DNA of 64,000 nt from an uncultured Campylobacter sp. Its GTDB lineage: Bacteria; Campylobacterota; Campylobacteria; Campylobacterales; Campylobacteraceae. The position numbers and the translations under genes are program-made. Of the stretch, positions 42,849 to 51,096 are shown one piece after another. Within the stretch, counting starts at the first letter, position 1; the number at the start of each line of letters is the position of its first letter. The notes under the pieces are model-generated. The model was not told the DNA's origin. It did not search any database and was given only the letters and a program-made list of their open reading frames with translations. The DNA is taken from positions 62,001 to 126,000 of the forward strand of contig NZ_CAURPW010000003.1 in NCBI RefSeq assembly GCF_963526985.1. Direction: 5' to 3'.

Positions 42849-43475
42849 TTATTTTTTGTCTTTATAGAGTCGTCTAAACTCGGCGCAAGCGCCTATAGAG
42901 CCGTAATCGCAGGCTAAACCGTAAAGTTCGTACGCTTTTGCGACGTCTTTTTTTGCGCCGTCGCCTTTTTCGTACATATCAGCCTGCGCGAAGCAACCGT
43001 CGGCATCCTCGTAGCCGCAAGCCGCCTGATAAAATTTAAACGCCTCTGCTAAATTTTGCTCTACACCTCTGCCCTCGTCGTAATAACCGGCTAATTTCCA
43101 ACAAGCCGCGCCTACTCCGCCGCTGCAGGCTTTTTGGTAAAGCTGCATAGACTTTTTATCATCTATCTCTTGACCGCCGCGGCCGTTTTCATAGATTTCG
43201 CCTAGGGATTTGCATCCGTCCATATCGCCCATTTCGCAGGCTTTAGAAAACTGCGCAAAGCTTTTGGTAGTATTTGAATCTTTGACAAAGTTATTGTCGT
43301 TTATAAAGCCTGCGGCATAGCAGCCAGCGGCGTTTTTCTCCTCGCAGGACTTCTCAAACAACTCTAAAGCCTTATCAAACTCGTTTTGCGCTAGCTCGGC
43401 CGCAGCCTCCTCAAATGAGCCCAGCCCAAAAGCCCACACCGCTAAAAACATGGTTAAAGCTATTTTTCTTAGCAT
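42849..43475 (-). CDS. Secreted Sel1-repeat (Hcp-like) protein 1
   Basis: First gene of the triplet, 208 residues. Signal peptide (MLRKIALTMFLAVWAFGLGS), then five repeats with C-x7-C pairs at every repeat (CEEKNAAGC, CEMGDMDGC, CSGGVGAAC, CGYEDADGC, CDYGSIGAC). The ribosome binding site is a strong AAGGAGAAT. The similar lengths and order suggest two rounds of tandem duplication. Related proteins are common in Campylobacter and Helicobacter. Confidence 0.88.
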   Translation of the reverse strand: MLRKIALTMFLAVWAFGLGSFEEAAAELAQNEFDKALELFEKSCEEKNAAGCYAAGFINDNNFVKDSNTTKSFAQFSKACEMGDMDGCKSLGEIYENGRGGQEIDDKKSMQLYQKACSGGVGAACWKLAGYYDEGRGVEQNLAEAFKFYQAACGYEDADGCFAQADMYEKGDGAKKDVAKAYELYGLACDYGSIGACAEFRRLYKDKK

Positions 43476-43531
43476 TTATTCTCCTTAAATTTAATCATCC
43501 CAAGCAAACTAAGCCCGGTAAATTTAACGCT

Positions 43532-44137
43532 CTAGCGGTTAAATTTATCAAAAAACCACATAAAAGCAAAAAGTAATCCCGCAGCCTTGCTTTTACTCTC
43601 GTCAAACATAAATTTGCGCGCATCTTTAACCGGCACGTAGGCTAGCTCGATATTTTCGCCGTCTATACCGCCGCCCTCGCCGATTTTCATATCATCGTTT
43701 ATCGCGGCAAAAAACATCGTCTGCCTCGCCCCGCCAAAACCTAGCGCGCCGCGCGTGGAGGTTATGCGCTCTACCTTACTAGCCGCAAAGCCCGTCTCCT
43801 CGGCGATCTCCTCGATGACGGTCTGCTCCTCGCTTTTACCTTTATCCATTAGCCCCGCGCAAAGCTCGTAGGTATAGCCTTCCTCGCCCTCTTGCGTTAA
43901 ATTTAGCGGCCCCGTTTTTGCGCTTTGGATATTAAACCAAACGGCGGGGCGAAACTGCTTAACCAGCAAAAACGCGTCTTTATCCTCGTGATAAAGTAGG
44001 GCCGAGACGCTGTCGTGAGCCTTTACGCACTCCCATCTAACGGGCCTTCCGCACAGATCAAACGAAATTTGATACGGCTTTACGTAGCGCGGAGAGGTTA
44101 AATTTTCTATCTTGATATTTTTTACAGCAGTATCCAT
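43532..44137 (-). CDS. Nudix hydrolase (NDP-sugar pyrophosphatase type)
   Basis: Protein of 201 residues in the Nudix family; the layout (VRWECVKAHDSVSALLYHEDKDAFLLVKQFRPAV, then ELCAGLMDKG) is that of ADP-ribose/UDP-sugar pyrophosphatases. The Nudix box runs GLMDKGKSEEQTVIEEIAEETGF. Compared with G-x5-E-x7-R-E-U-x-E-E-x-G-U, the metal-binding EE pair and final G are kept, but the first Glu is Lys and the Arg is Glu. Shifted use of nearby Glu residues may compensate. Its start overlaps the mgtE stop by 16 nt. Confidence 0.85.
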   Translation of the reverse strand: MDTAVKNIKIENLTSPRYVKPYQISFDLCGRPVRWECVKAHDSVSALLYHEDKDAFLLVKQFRPAVWFNIQSAKTGPLNLTQEGEEGYTYELCAGLMDKGKSEEQTVIEEIAEETGFAASKVERITSTRGALGFGGARQTMFFAAINDDMKIGEGGGIDGENIELAYVPVKDARKFMFDESKSKAAGLLFAFMWFFDKFNR

Positions 44138-45498
44138 TTTGCCAGTCCTAAAAAGCTAAAAAATCCTACCGTATCGGTAACAGTGGTAAGCAGCACGGCA
44201 GAGCCGACGGCGGGATCGATGTTAAATTTCTTTAAGCTTAGCGGTATCAAAGTACCGAAAAATCCGGCAAAAAATAAATTTATAAGCATCGAAGCGCCGA
44301 TAACCACGCCTAGCATCGGGCGACTAAACCAAATCGAAGCGATGACTCCCATCAAGCAAGCAAAGGTTAGCCCGTTTATGAGCGCGATGCCTACCTCGCG
44401 TTTTAGCGCGACGGCGGCGTTTTTAAACTCGATTTCTCCCAAGGTCAGTCGGCGCACGGTTACGGTAAGCGCCTGCGTGCCGGTGTTTCCGCCCATGGAT
44501 GCCACGATAGGCATCAGCACGGCAAGAGCCACGTAACTAGCGATCGTATCGTCAAAAAGTCCGATGATGCTGGAGCTAATAAGCGCGGTAAATAAATTTA
44601 CCAGCAGCCAAACGGCGCGCGCGCGGGTAGCCTTTACTAGGCTCGTGTCCTCCTCCTCGGCCTCGTCATCGACGCCGGCTAGGTTATAAATTTGCTCCGT
44701 GGCGCTTTCTTGGATGTAGTCGTGGATATCGTCGGCGGTTATTCGGCCTAGCAGTATGCCGGTGCTGCTAGTTACTGCGATGACGTTTAGGTCGTAGTCT
44801 TGCACCATGACGGCTACGTCTTGCATGAGGTCCATATCGTTTGCGACGTGGGGCTTGTAGCCATCTGCTTGCGCTTCTTCTATGTTTTGCATTAAGGTCT
44901 TTGAAAAATCAAAAAGTATCAGGTCTTCAAGCGGGATTGCATACTCCAAAACACCCTCTTTATCGACGATAAAAAGCTGCGAGACGTTTTCTAGCTTGCC
45001 CTCTTGCTTCTCGCGCCTAAGCCTAGCTACGGCGTTTCCTAGCTTTTCCTCTAAATGCGCAGAGAAAAGCTCAGTTTGCATGTGCGCGCCGGCTCTATCT
45101 TCTTCGTAGCTTCTAAGCCTTAAAATTTCGTTTTGATTTTCTCTATCTAGCTCGTTAAAAAGCTCTCTGGCCTTGTTTTCATCGATGTCTTCGATGTATT
45201 GAAGCAAATCGGTCGCGTCGTCGCTTTCTAGCTCTTCTAGCGCTTCTACGATCTTTTCTGCGGGTAGTTGCTCGATCACGTCTTTTAGCATGTGATCGGG
45301 CATCTCGATGGCTACGTCGCCCAGCATCTCGGGATCTAGCTTTTCTAGATACTCGGCAAAAAGCTCCTCGTCGTGCTTTTTTAGCGTTTTTAGGTGGTGG
45401 GCTAGGTCAGCCGCGCTTAGCTCCTCGTCGATCGTCTCGTTTAGGTGCGAGTCTAGCAGCTCTTTGGCTTCGTTTAATTGCTCGTTTTCTTCCATCAT
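44122..45498 (-). CDS. mgtE: Magnesium transporter MgtE
   Basis: Mg2+-gated channel of 458 residues. N-domain (about 20-130) of helical repeats with EMPDHMLKDVIEQLPAEKIVEALEELESDDATDLL, two CBS domains (about 140-265), a connecting helix, then five C-terminal membrane helices (about 290-455) with the signature PIVASMGGNTGTQALTVTVRRL. It imports Mg2+ and closes when cytoplasmic Mg2+ fills the N/CBS interface. It overlaps the M23 peptidase gene by 4 nt and the Nudix gene by 16 nt. Confidence 0.96.
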   Translation of the reverse strand: MMEENEQLNEAKELLDSHLNETIDEELSAADLAHHLKTLKKHDEELFAEYLEKLDPEMLGDVAIEMPDHMLKDVIEQLPAEKIVEALEELESDDATDLLQYIEDIDENKARELFNELDRENQNEILRLRSYEEDRAGAHMQTELFSAHLEEKLGNAVARLRREKQEGKLENVSQLFIVDKEGVLEYAIPLEDLILFDFSKTLMQNIEEAQADGYKPHVANDMDLMQDVAVMVQDYDLNVIAVTSSTGILLGRITADDIHDYIQESATEQIYNLAGVDDEAEEEDTSLVKATRARAVWLLVNLFTALISSSIIGLFDDTIASYVALAVLMPIVASMGGNTGTQALTVTVRRLTLGEIEFKNAAVALKREVGIALINGLTFACLMGVIASIWFSRPMLGVVIGASMLINLFFAGFFGTLIPLSLKKFNIDPAVGSAVLLTTVTDTVGFFSFLGLAKWILL

Positions 45499-47300
45499 TT
45501 ACTCTTTTTGTCGCTTGACCCGGCGGTTTTATCTTTTGATTTGGCCTTTTTATCGGCGGTCTGTTTTTGTTTTTTGGACTTATCTTTGCTAGCGTTTACG
45601 TCCTTTTTCTTTTTGGACTCGCTTTTTGACTTCTCTTTTTTCTTGTCGTTTGATTTTGATTTTTCTTTATCTTTTGCGTTTTTGCTGGATTTTTTAGAGT
45701 CCGTCTTTTTATTTTTTTCTTTTTGGGCAGCCGAGCCAGACTCCGTTTTCGCCTCTTTAGTCGCTGCTAAATTTACGGCTTGGCTTACGTTTACGTCCGT
45801 TTTACCGGTTAAATTTTGCTCGGATTTTACCGTCAAATTCGTATCGGCCGGGCCGGTTTTGGTTAGATTAACGTCCTTTTCATCTTGGGATTTAACTTCG
45901 CTTGTTAAATTTACGTCGGCTTTTACGGTCAAATTTAGCTCCGCTTTCGTCGCGTTATTTTCTTCTACGCCGATTTTTAACTCATTTGTTAAATTTTCGT
46001 CCGGCTTCGTCTCGTTGGCTTCGGTCTTTGCGGTTAGATTCGCATCCCTATCAACGCTTGTCGATTTTTCGTCTGTCGCCGTTAGGTTTTCGTCGGCTTT
46101 TGGCGTAAATTTAACCTCGCCCAGCTCCGATACGGCGCCGAATTTTTCCTCTTTTTCCGGGATTTCGTCATTAGTAGCGGCATCTTTGATCTTTGTTTCA
46201 AACTGCTTTATGTATTTTTGAAATTTAGCGTTTTCCGTCTGGGCAAAGATATTTTTAGCCACCTTTATCTCATTTTCGGGATTTATCGCATTGCCGTTTT
46301 TATAGACGCCAAAGTGCAGGTGCGAGCCCGTACTCATGCCGGTACTGCCTACGTAAGCGATGAGTTGCCCCTGCTTTACTTTTACGCCGCTTTGTATGCC
46401 CTTAGCAAAGCCGCTAGAATGCGCGTATAGCGTCTCGTAGCCGCCGACGTGCCCGACGATGACGACCTTGCCGTAGCCGCTTTTGGTTCCGACGAATTTA
46501 ACCGTTCCGTCGCCGGCAGCCTTTATAGGAGTGCCTTTAGGAGCGCCGTAATCCACGCCTAGATGCGCTTTATAACGCTTTAGTATCGGATGATAGCGCT
46601 TTGGTGTAAAAGGCGAAGTGATGCGGGCGTTTGCTATCGGTCTGGTTAGCAAAAATTTATCGTTTTTCTTACCGCTTTTGTCGTAGTATTTGTTTTCGAA
46701 TTTATACGTGACGTATTTTTTATCGCCGATTTGTATCGACGCCCAGTGTATTTCAGGTACGCCAAACGTTCGTCCGAGCCTAGTTTTTTGCGTGTATTCC
46801 ATCGCGAGCCTGTCGCCTTTTTTTAGCTTTTTAAACTCGCTTTCCGGCACTTCGCTCTTCATAGCCAGATAAAATCCGTGCGCCAAAGCCGCGCTGCCCG
46901 TAGCGTCTTGGATATCTTGCGAAGGCGAAACCGTAATAGGCATACTAAGCACGCGTCTATGCGTCTGATACGAGATCGAGGAAAGCTGAAAATTATACTT
47001 TCCGTCGTTATCTTTATAAATTTGCGCTTGAAGTTCCTCGTTTACGGGGATTAGCACCTGGCTTATCCCGCCTTTTTCGTCTCTTAAAATTTGATACGAG
47101 ACGCCCGCTTTTATCTCGCTTACAAACTCCTTATCGTCTGAATCCATATCATAATAAAGAGAAAGCGGGATGGAGTTTTTTTCTAAAAACGTTAAAAACG
47201 TATCTCCGTTAGGCCAGCTAAGCTCCTGAACGGTAGGTTGAGCAGGCTCTACGGCGAATAAATTTACCGTCAGCAGTAAAGCTAATGAAAATTTCCTCAT
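45495..47300 (-). CDS. M23 metallopeptidase, Csd3/Pgp3-like, with a sequon-array tail
   Basis: Cell-wall endo/carboxypeptidase of 601 residues. After a signal peptide (about 1-16) comes the Csd3-type inhibitory/OapA-like region (about 20-235), then the M23 domain (about 240-350) with zinc ligands in AHLGVDYGAPKGTPIKA and GSHLHFGVYKNG. Such enzymes trim peptidoglycan and set helical cell shape in Campylobacter and Helicobacter. Family members end near residue 400; this one carries 200 more. Residues 402-506 hold 11 D/E-x-N-x-S/T sequons. Residues 507-601 are Lys/Ser-rich (35 Lys of 95) with one more sequon. The tail looks unstructured. Confidence 0.9.
   Translation of the reverse strand: MRKFSLALLLTVNLFAVEPAQPTVQELSWPNGDTFLTFLEKNSIPLSLYYDMDSDDKEFVSEIKAGVSYQILRDEKGGISQVLIPVNEELQAQIYKDNDGKYNFQLSSISYQTHRRVLSMPITVSPSQDIQDATGSAALAHGFYLAMKSEVPESEFKKLKKGDRLAMEYTQKTRLGRTFGVPEIHWASIQIGDKKYVTYKFENKYYDKSGKKNDKFLLTRPIANARITSPFTPKRYHPILKRYKAHLGVDYGAPKGTPIKAAGDGTVKFVGTKSGYGKVVIVGHVGGYETLYAHSSGFAKGIQSGVKVKQGQLIAYVGSTGMSTGSHLHFGVYKNGNAINPENEIKVAKNIFAQTENAKFQKYIKQFETKIKDAATNDEIPEKEEKFGAVSELGEVKFTPKADENLTATDEKSTSVDRDANLTAKTEANETKPDENLTNELKIGVEENNATKAELNLTVKADVNLTSEVKSQDEKDVNLTKTGPADTNLTVKSEQNLTGKTDVNVSQAVNLAATKEAKTESGSAAQKEKNKKTDSKKSSKNAKDKEKSKSNDKKKEKSKSESKKKKDVNASKDKSKKQKQTADKKAKSKDKTAGSSDKKSK
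45783..46097 (-). repeat. Region encoding 11 clustered N-glycosylation sequons
   Basis: Residues 402-506 of the M23 peptidase. The asparagines in DENLT, DANLT, EANET, DENLT, ENNAT, ELNLT, DVNLT, DVNLT, DTNLT, EQNLT and DVNVS all have Asp/Glu at -2, the requirement of Campylobacter PglB. Spacing is 7-17 residues. Several NLT units are coded by TAAATTTGAC or TAAATTTAAC words, the commonest word of this DNA. Confidence 0.85.
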
Positions 47301-47324
47301 AAATTCCCTTGATTTAAAAGCCGT

Positions 47325-47330
47325 ATTTTA
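47325..47330 (-). promoter_or_regulatory. Putative -10 box for the M23-mgtE-Nudix unit
   Basis: TAAAAT on the minus strand, 24 bp upstream of the peptidase ATG, with an AAGGGAA ribosome binding site between. Confidence 0.35.
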
Positions 47331-47373
47331 CTCGAAAATTACTTACATTTTGCAAAACTAAGGCGCTTTAAGC

Positions 47374-47379
47374 TATAAT
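47374..47379 (+). promoter_or_regulatory. Putative promoter for the PgbA-domain gene
   Basis: TATAAT on the plus strand with TTGCAA 18 bp upstream (47350-47355), 35 bp before the start, and a following AGGAGAT ribosome binding site. Confidence 0.5.
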
Positions 47380-47414
47380 GAGCGGCGAAATTCTACATTT
47401 TTAGGAGATAGGTT

Positions 47415-48131
47415 TTGAAAAAATTTCTTTTACTTTTAGCGGCGGCTTGCCTTGGCTTTGCGGCCGAGTTTTCGATGAGGGAGTATAAAACCCCGCTAAT
47501 AAGCGTGGATGAGGGCGTAGGCACGATCATAGACGGCTCAGATATCGTCGTAGGCAGTAGCGGCGTCGTGATGCATAAATTTGAAGGCTCTCAAAGCTCA
47601 ATCATCGCTCGCGCCGTAGTCACGCAAAAAAGCGGCGGCTTTGCCAAGGTCAGGTTTGAGGTATTTGACGCGCTAGCGCAAAAAGCCCTGCCTCTGCCGG
47701 GAATTTTACCTAAAAGCGGCGACGAGCTAATCCTAAACTACCTCTACGACCGCTCGCTCATCGTCGTGCCAAACAAAGAAATTTACGCCGAAGTAACGAA
47801 TGCGTTTAAAGATATTACCTTTATCCACCCAGATATCGTGGGTTCGTACCTAAGCTACGAGTATAAGCCAAACCCTAGCCGCGACGACTTTCGTAAAATG
47901 TGCAACCAAAGCGCTGCTGGGCTAATATTTATCGCTATGAATAACGAAGCGCTTTTTGCCGACTGCCAGAGTTTCGAGCCGCTAAAACGCTTCCAAAGCG
48001 GCGCGGTCAAATACTACCAGCTGCCTTTTTACACTCGCGTCAAGGACATCGATACGGTGTTTTGGAAATGGGGCTCGGAGCAAATCAGCGACTTTGACCG
48101 CCACTATAAGGCGCTTTTGAAAGAAAAATGA
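47415..48131 (+). CDS. Exported protein with plasminogen-binding (PgbA N-terminal) domain
   Basis: Protein of 238 residues with a clear signal peptide (KKFLLLLAAACLGFAAEFS). The body (SVDEGVGTIIDGSDIVVGSSGVVMHKF, AKVRFEVFDALAQKALPLPG, LYDRSLIVVPNKEIYAEV) resembles the N-terminal domain of Helicobacter PgbA/PgbB. Those proteins are described as surface plasminogen-binding proteins. The C-terminal Lys of this protein (LLKEK) is compatible with plasminogen binding, but this is inference. It is followed, with a 4-nt overlap, by the glcD-like gene, as I recall in C. jejuni (Cj1214-Cj1213). TTG start. Confidence 0.75.
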   Translation: MKKFLLLLAAACLGFAAEFSMREYKTPLISVDEGVGTIIDGSDIVVGSSGVVMHKFEGSQSSIIARAVVTQKSGGFAKVRFEVFDALAQKALPLPGILPKSGDELILNYLYDRSLIVVPNKEIYAEVTNAFKDITFIHPDIVGSYLSYEYKPNPSRDDFRKMCNQSAAGLIFIAMNNEALFADCQSFEPLKRFQSGAVKYYQLPFYTRVKDIDTVFWKWGSEQISDFDRHYKALLKEK

Positions 48132-49513
48132 TGCTTGATAAACACACTAAATTTTTCGTAAATTTACTAGGCGCGGACAACGCCTACTTCGACGACGCGC
48201 ACAGGATCGCCTACTGCTACGACGCGACGAAAAAGCGCCATTTACCGGACGGCGTTCTTTTCCCGCGCCACGAAAAAGACGTTAGCGAGATTTTAAAATA
48301 CTGCAACGAAAATAAAATAATAATCGTGCCTAGGGGTGCGGGTAGCGGCTTTACGGGAGGGGCGCTAGCGCACGAGGGCGGCGTGGTGCTTGCTTTTGAA
48401 AAGCACATGAATAAAATCTTAGAAATCGACATGCAAAACATGGTCGCCGTCGTGCAACCGGGCTGTATAAATATAAATTTGCAGCGCGAAGCCGAGAAGC
48501 TAGGCCTTTTCTACCCGCCAGACCCCGCCAGCCAGGACTACTCGACGCTAGGCGGTAACGTCAGCGAAAACGCAGGCGGCATGCGCGCGGCAAAATACGG
48601 CATCACCAAAGACTACGTCATGGCGCTGCGAGCCGTGCTACCTAGCGGCGAGGTCATAAGAGCGGGCAAACGCACGATAAAAGACGTCGCGGGATACAAT
48701 ATCGCAGGCATTTTAATCGCCAGCGAAGGCACGCTAGCGGTAATAACCGAGATCACGCTAAAACTCATCGCAAAACCTAAATTTAGAAAAACGGCGATGG
48801 GAATTTTCCCTAGCGTAAACGCCGCGATGAACGCCGTTTATAAGACGATGACAGCAGGCGTGACGCCCGTAGCTATGGAGTTTTTAGACGCGCTTTGCAT
48901 ACGCGCGGTCGAGACTAAATTTAACAAAGGCCTACCACAAGATGCGGGCGCTTTGCTCATCACCGACGTGGACGGCGACGTTTTAGACGGGCTAGAGCAG
49001 GATCTTGCTACGATAGAGCGAGTGTTTAGAGAAAACGGCGCTAGCGAATTTAGACGCGCTAGAGACGAGAGCGAGCGAAACGACATCTGGTTTGCTCGCC
49101 GCAACTGCTCGCAGGCGATAAATATCTACGGAAATTTAAAACTAAACGAGGACATCACCGTGCCGCGCTCAAAGCTGCCAGAGCTGCTAGAGCGTATCGG
49201 CGGCGTCGCTAAAAAATACGGCGTGCAGGTGCCGTGCTTCGGCCACACTGGGGATGGCAACGTGCACACTAACGTCATGGTCGTTGATAAAACCGACCCG
49301 GCGCAGGTAGAGAGCGGACACAAGGCGATCGAGGAAATTTTTAAGATCGCGGTGGAGCTTGGCGGCACGCTTAGTGGCGAGCACGGCATCGGTATCAGCA
49401 AGGCCGAGTTTATGCCGCTTGCCTTTACGCCTGCTGAAATGGAGCTTTTTAGAAGTATCAAAAAGGCGTTTGATCCGAACAATATCTTAAATCCGTTTAA
49501 GATGGGGCTGTAG
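48128..49513 (+). CDS. glcD: FAD-linked 2-hydroxyacid oxidase (GlcD-like)
   Basis: Flavoenzyme of 461 residues that oxidises a 2-hydroxyacid such as glycolate or D-lactate. The FAD-binding PCMH domain has VPRGAGSGFTGGALA and NVSENAGGMRAAKYG; the C-terminal FAD-oxidase domain has FGHTGDGNVHTNVMV and SGEHGIGISKAEFM. Length fits GlcD/Dld2. Partner subunits glcE/glcF are not adjacent, so electron transfer must go elsewhere. Glycolate versus lactate cannot be decided from sequence. Confidence 0.9.
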   Translation: MMLDKHTKFFVNLLGADNAYFDDAHRIAYCYDATKKRHLPDGVLFPRHEKDVSEILKYCNENKIIIVPRGAGSGFTGGALAHEGGVVLAFEKHMNKILEIDMQNMVAVVQPGCININLQREAEKLGLFYPPDPASQDYSTLGGNVSENAGGMRAAKYGITKDYVMALRAVLPSGEVIRAGKRTIKDVAGYNIAGILIASEGTLAVITEITLKLIAKPKFRKTAMGIFPSVNAAMNAVYKTMTAGVTPVAMEFLDALCIRAVETKFNKGLPQDAGALLITDVDGDVLDGLEQDLATIERVFRENGASEFRRARDESERNDIWFARRNCSQAINIYGNLKLNEDITVPRSKLPELLERIGGVAKKYGVQVPCFGHTGDGNVHTNVMVVDKTDPAQVESGHKAIEEIFKIAVELGGTLSGEHGIGISKAEFMPLAFTPAEMELFRSIKKAFDPNNILNPFKMGL

Positions 49514-49515
49514 AT

Positions 49516-50220
49516 TTGGCAAAAATTATAGCCAATCTTTCGATAACCGCTTTTTTCTCTTTTCTAGCCGCCCTTTTAATTGTATCCATTTTTAGAGGCG
49601 GCTTTATAAACCGAAAATTATCTTATAAAATTGTCGATCAAGGGGCGCTACTGATACGTCCGGATCTGTTTTTAAAATTTATGTTGTTTGCCATAATACT
49701 AAGTTTTGGCATTAATATTTTATCCGACGAACCAAATGTTGAGCGCTATAAAGGTGTAGGAAAAGTAGAATGTTTTTACAAAGATGACTCAAATATTCAA
49801 ATTAACAAGAAAGTAATTATATTAGACCCAAGTTTACGAAGCGAATCCAAATGTATAAATGGTTATTTGCAACGCAATCAACTAGAGTTAACTTGCGTTA
49901 TTATTTTTGCAATCGGCTTAGTCCTCTTTTCTTTTTTGGTATTTGCCGAAAAAGGCATTAAGGTAAATAAGGATAGAGTCTCGAAAGAATGGAACTTTTT
50001 ATCTTTAAACTACAGCATTGAAATCAAATTTGACGAAATTTTATGCATCGCCAAAGAAAAGCGTAACACAAAAACGCTAACATTAAAAAGTAAACACAAC
50101 AAGAATAAATTTGGCGTAAATCTTTTGTATACGCAAAGAGATATAAATTTTATAGAAAACTTAATCAATAAAAGTTTAAACAAAAGATTAAAAGCCAAAG
50201 ACTCCGAACGCCCAGCTTAA
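49516..50220 (+). CDS. Unknown two-helix membrane protein, AT-rich
   Basis: Protein of 234 residues, not recognised. A helix at about 8-27 (ITAFFSFLAALLIVSIF), another around 53-71 (FMLFAIILSFGINIL), one near 130-148 (ELTCVIIFAIGLVLFSFLVF), and a soluble C-terminal part (about 150-230) with alternating strands, ending in a Lys-rich tail. The layout recalls membrane-tethered PH-like proteins. Start is TTG close behind the glcD stop. It is far more AT-rich than glcD and yihY, and I do not recall a gene in this slot in C. jejuni, suggesting insertion. Confidence 0.6.
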   Translation: MAKIIANLSITAFFSFLAALLIVSIFRGGFINRKLSYKIVDQGALLIRPDLFLKFMLFAIILSFGINILSDEPNVERYKGVGKVECFYKDDSNIQINKKVIILDPSLRSESKCINGYLQRNQLELTCVIIFAIGLVLFSFLVFAEKGIKVNKDRVSKEWNFLSLNYSIEIKFDEILCIAKEKRNTKTLTLKSKHNKNKFGVNLLYTQRDINFIENLINKSLNKRLKAKDSERPA

Positions 50221-50265
50221 ATTTAAATTTATCGTTGTAAAATACATAAATTTAAGGATCCCAAA

Positions 50266-51096
50266 ATGACCCCGCAAAAATTTGAAAAGATAAAACAGAC
50301 GCTTAAAATTTGGCTCACGGCGATGCTAAAGATCAAGGACAAGCAGCTGCTGCACTACGCATCAAGCCTAAGCTTTCACACGATGCTCTCCATCATCCCC
50401 GTGCTGCTCATCTCGCTTTCGCTCTTTACGCAGATGCCAAGTTTTAGCGTCTATTACGCCAAGATTAAGGAATTTATATTCGCCCAGCTACTACCCTCAA
50501 ACCAAGACGCGATCTCAAACTACATCGAGACTTTTTTGCAAAACAGCTCGAGCCTTGGCATCCTCGGCCTTGGCGCCATCATCTTTACTTCGATCATGTT
50601 TTTTGCTGATTACGAGTACGTCATCAACCGCATCATGCACACGCAAAGCCGCAAATTTTGGAACTCGCTAAGCGCATATTGGACGCTCATTACGCTGGCT
50701 CCTTTGGGGCTTGGACTTAGTTTTTATCTCTCAAATTTATTTCAAGATATGCTAAACTCCAGCACCTACACGAAGTGGATAAATTTTCTAAGCATTTTTC
50801 CGTACCTCATCATTTGGGCGATATTTTGCGTGACGTACCTCATCTCGATAAACCGCCAAATAGCCCTAAAAAACGCGCTTTTTAGCTCATTCGTCGCCTC
50901 GCTCATCTGGTATCTTGGCAAAAGCATATTCGTCTTTTACGCCGCAAACAACAAAACCTATCTTAGCATCTACGGTTCGTTTTCGGTGGTGCTGCTATTT
51001 TTCGTGTGGATTTACGTGTCGTGGATCATCTTTCTTTACGGCGTAAAGCTGTGCGCGTATCTGGAAAAAGCGGGCGAGAGCGACAAAGAAGCTTAA
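50266..51096 (+). CDS. YihY/BrkB-family inner-membrane protein
   Basis: Protein of 276 residues with six helices. Motifs HYASSLSFHTMLSIIPVLLISLSLF, FADYEYVINRIMHTQSR and GSFSVVLLFFVWIYVSWIIFLYGVKL define the YihY/virulence factor BrkB family (once misnamed ribonuclease BN). The transport or envelope role is unresolved. It has an AAGGATCC ribosome binding site and a TAAAAT -10 candidate at 50238. Converges on comEC with a 4-nt overlap of the ends. Confidence 0.9.
   Translation: MTPQKFEKIKQTLKIWLTAMLKIKDKQLLHYASSLSFHTMLSIIPVLLISLSLFTQMPSFSVYYAKIKEFIFAQLLPSNQDAISNYIETFLQNSSSLGILGLGAIIFTSIMFFADYEYVINRIMHTQSRKFWNSLSAYWTLITLAPLGLGLSFYLSNLFQDMLNSSTYTKWINFLSIFPYLIIWAIFCVTYLISINRQIALKNALFSSFVASLIWYLGKSIFVFYAANNKTYLSIYGSFSVVLLFFVWIYVSWIIFLYGVKLCAYLEKAGESDKEA

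Noticed and set aside
45478..46221. Long plus-strand frame (247 codons) opposite the M23 peptidase tail
   Set aside because: Low-complexity Ser/Phe product that is the mirror of the Lys/Asn-rich tail; no ribosome binding site or family match.
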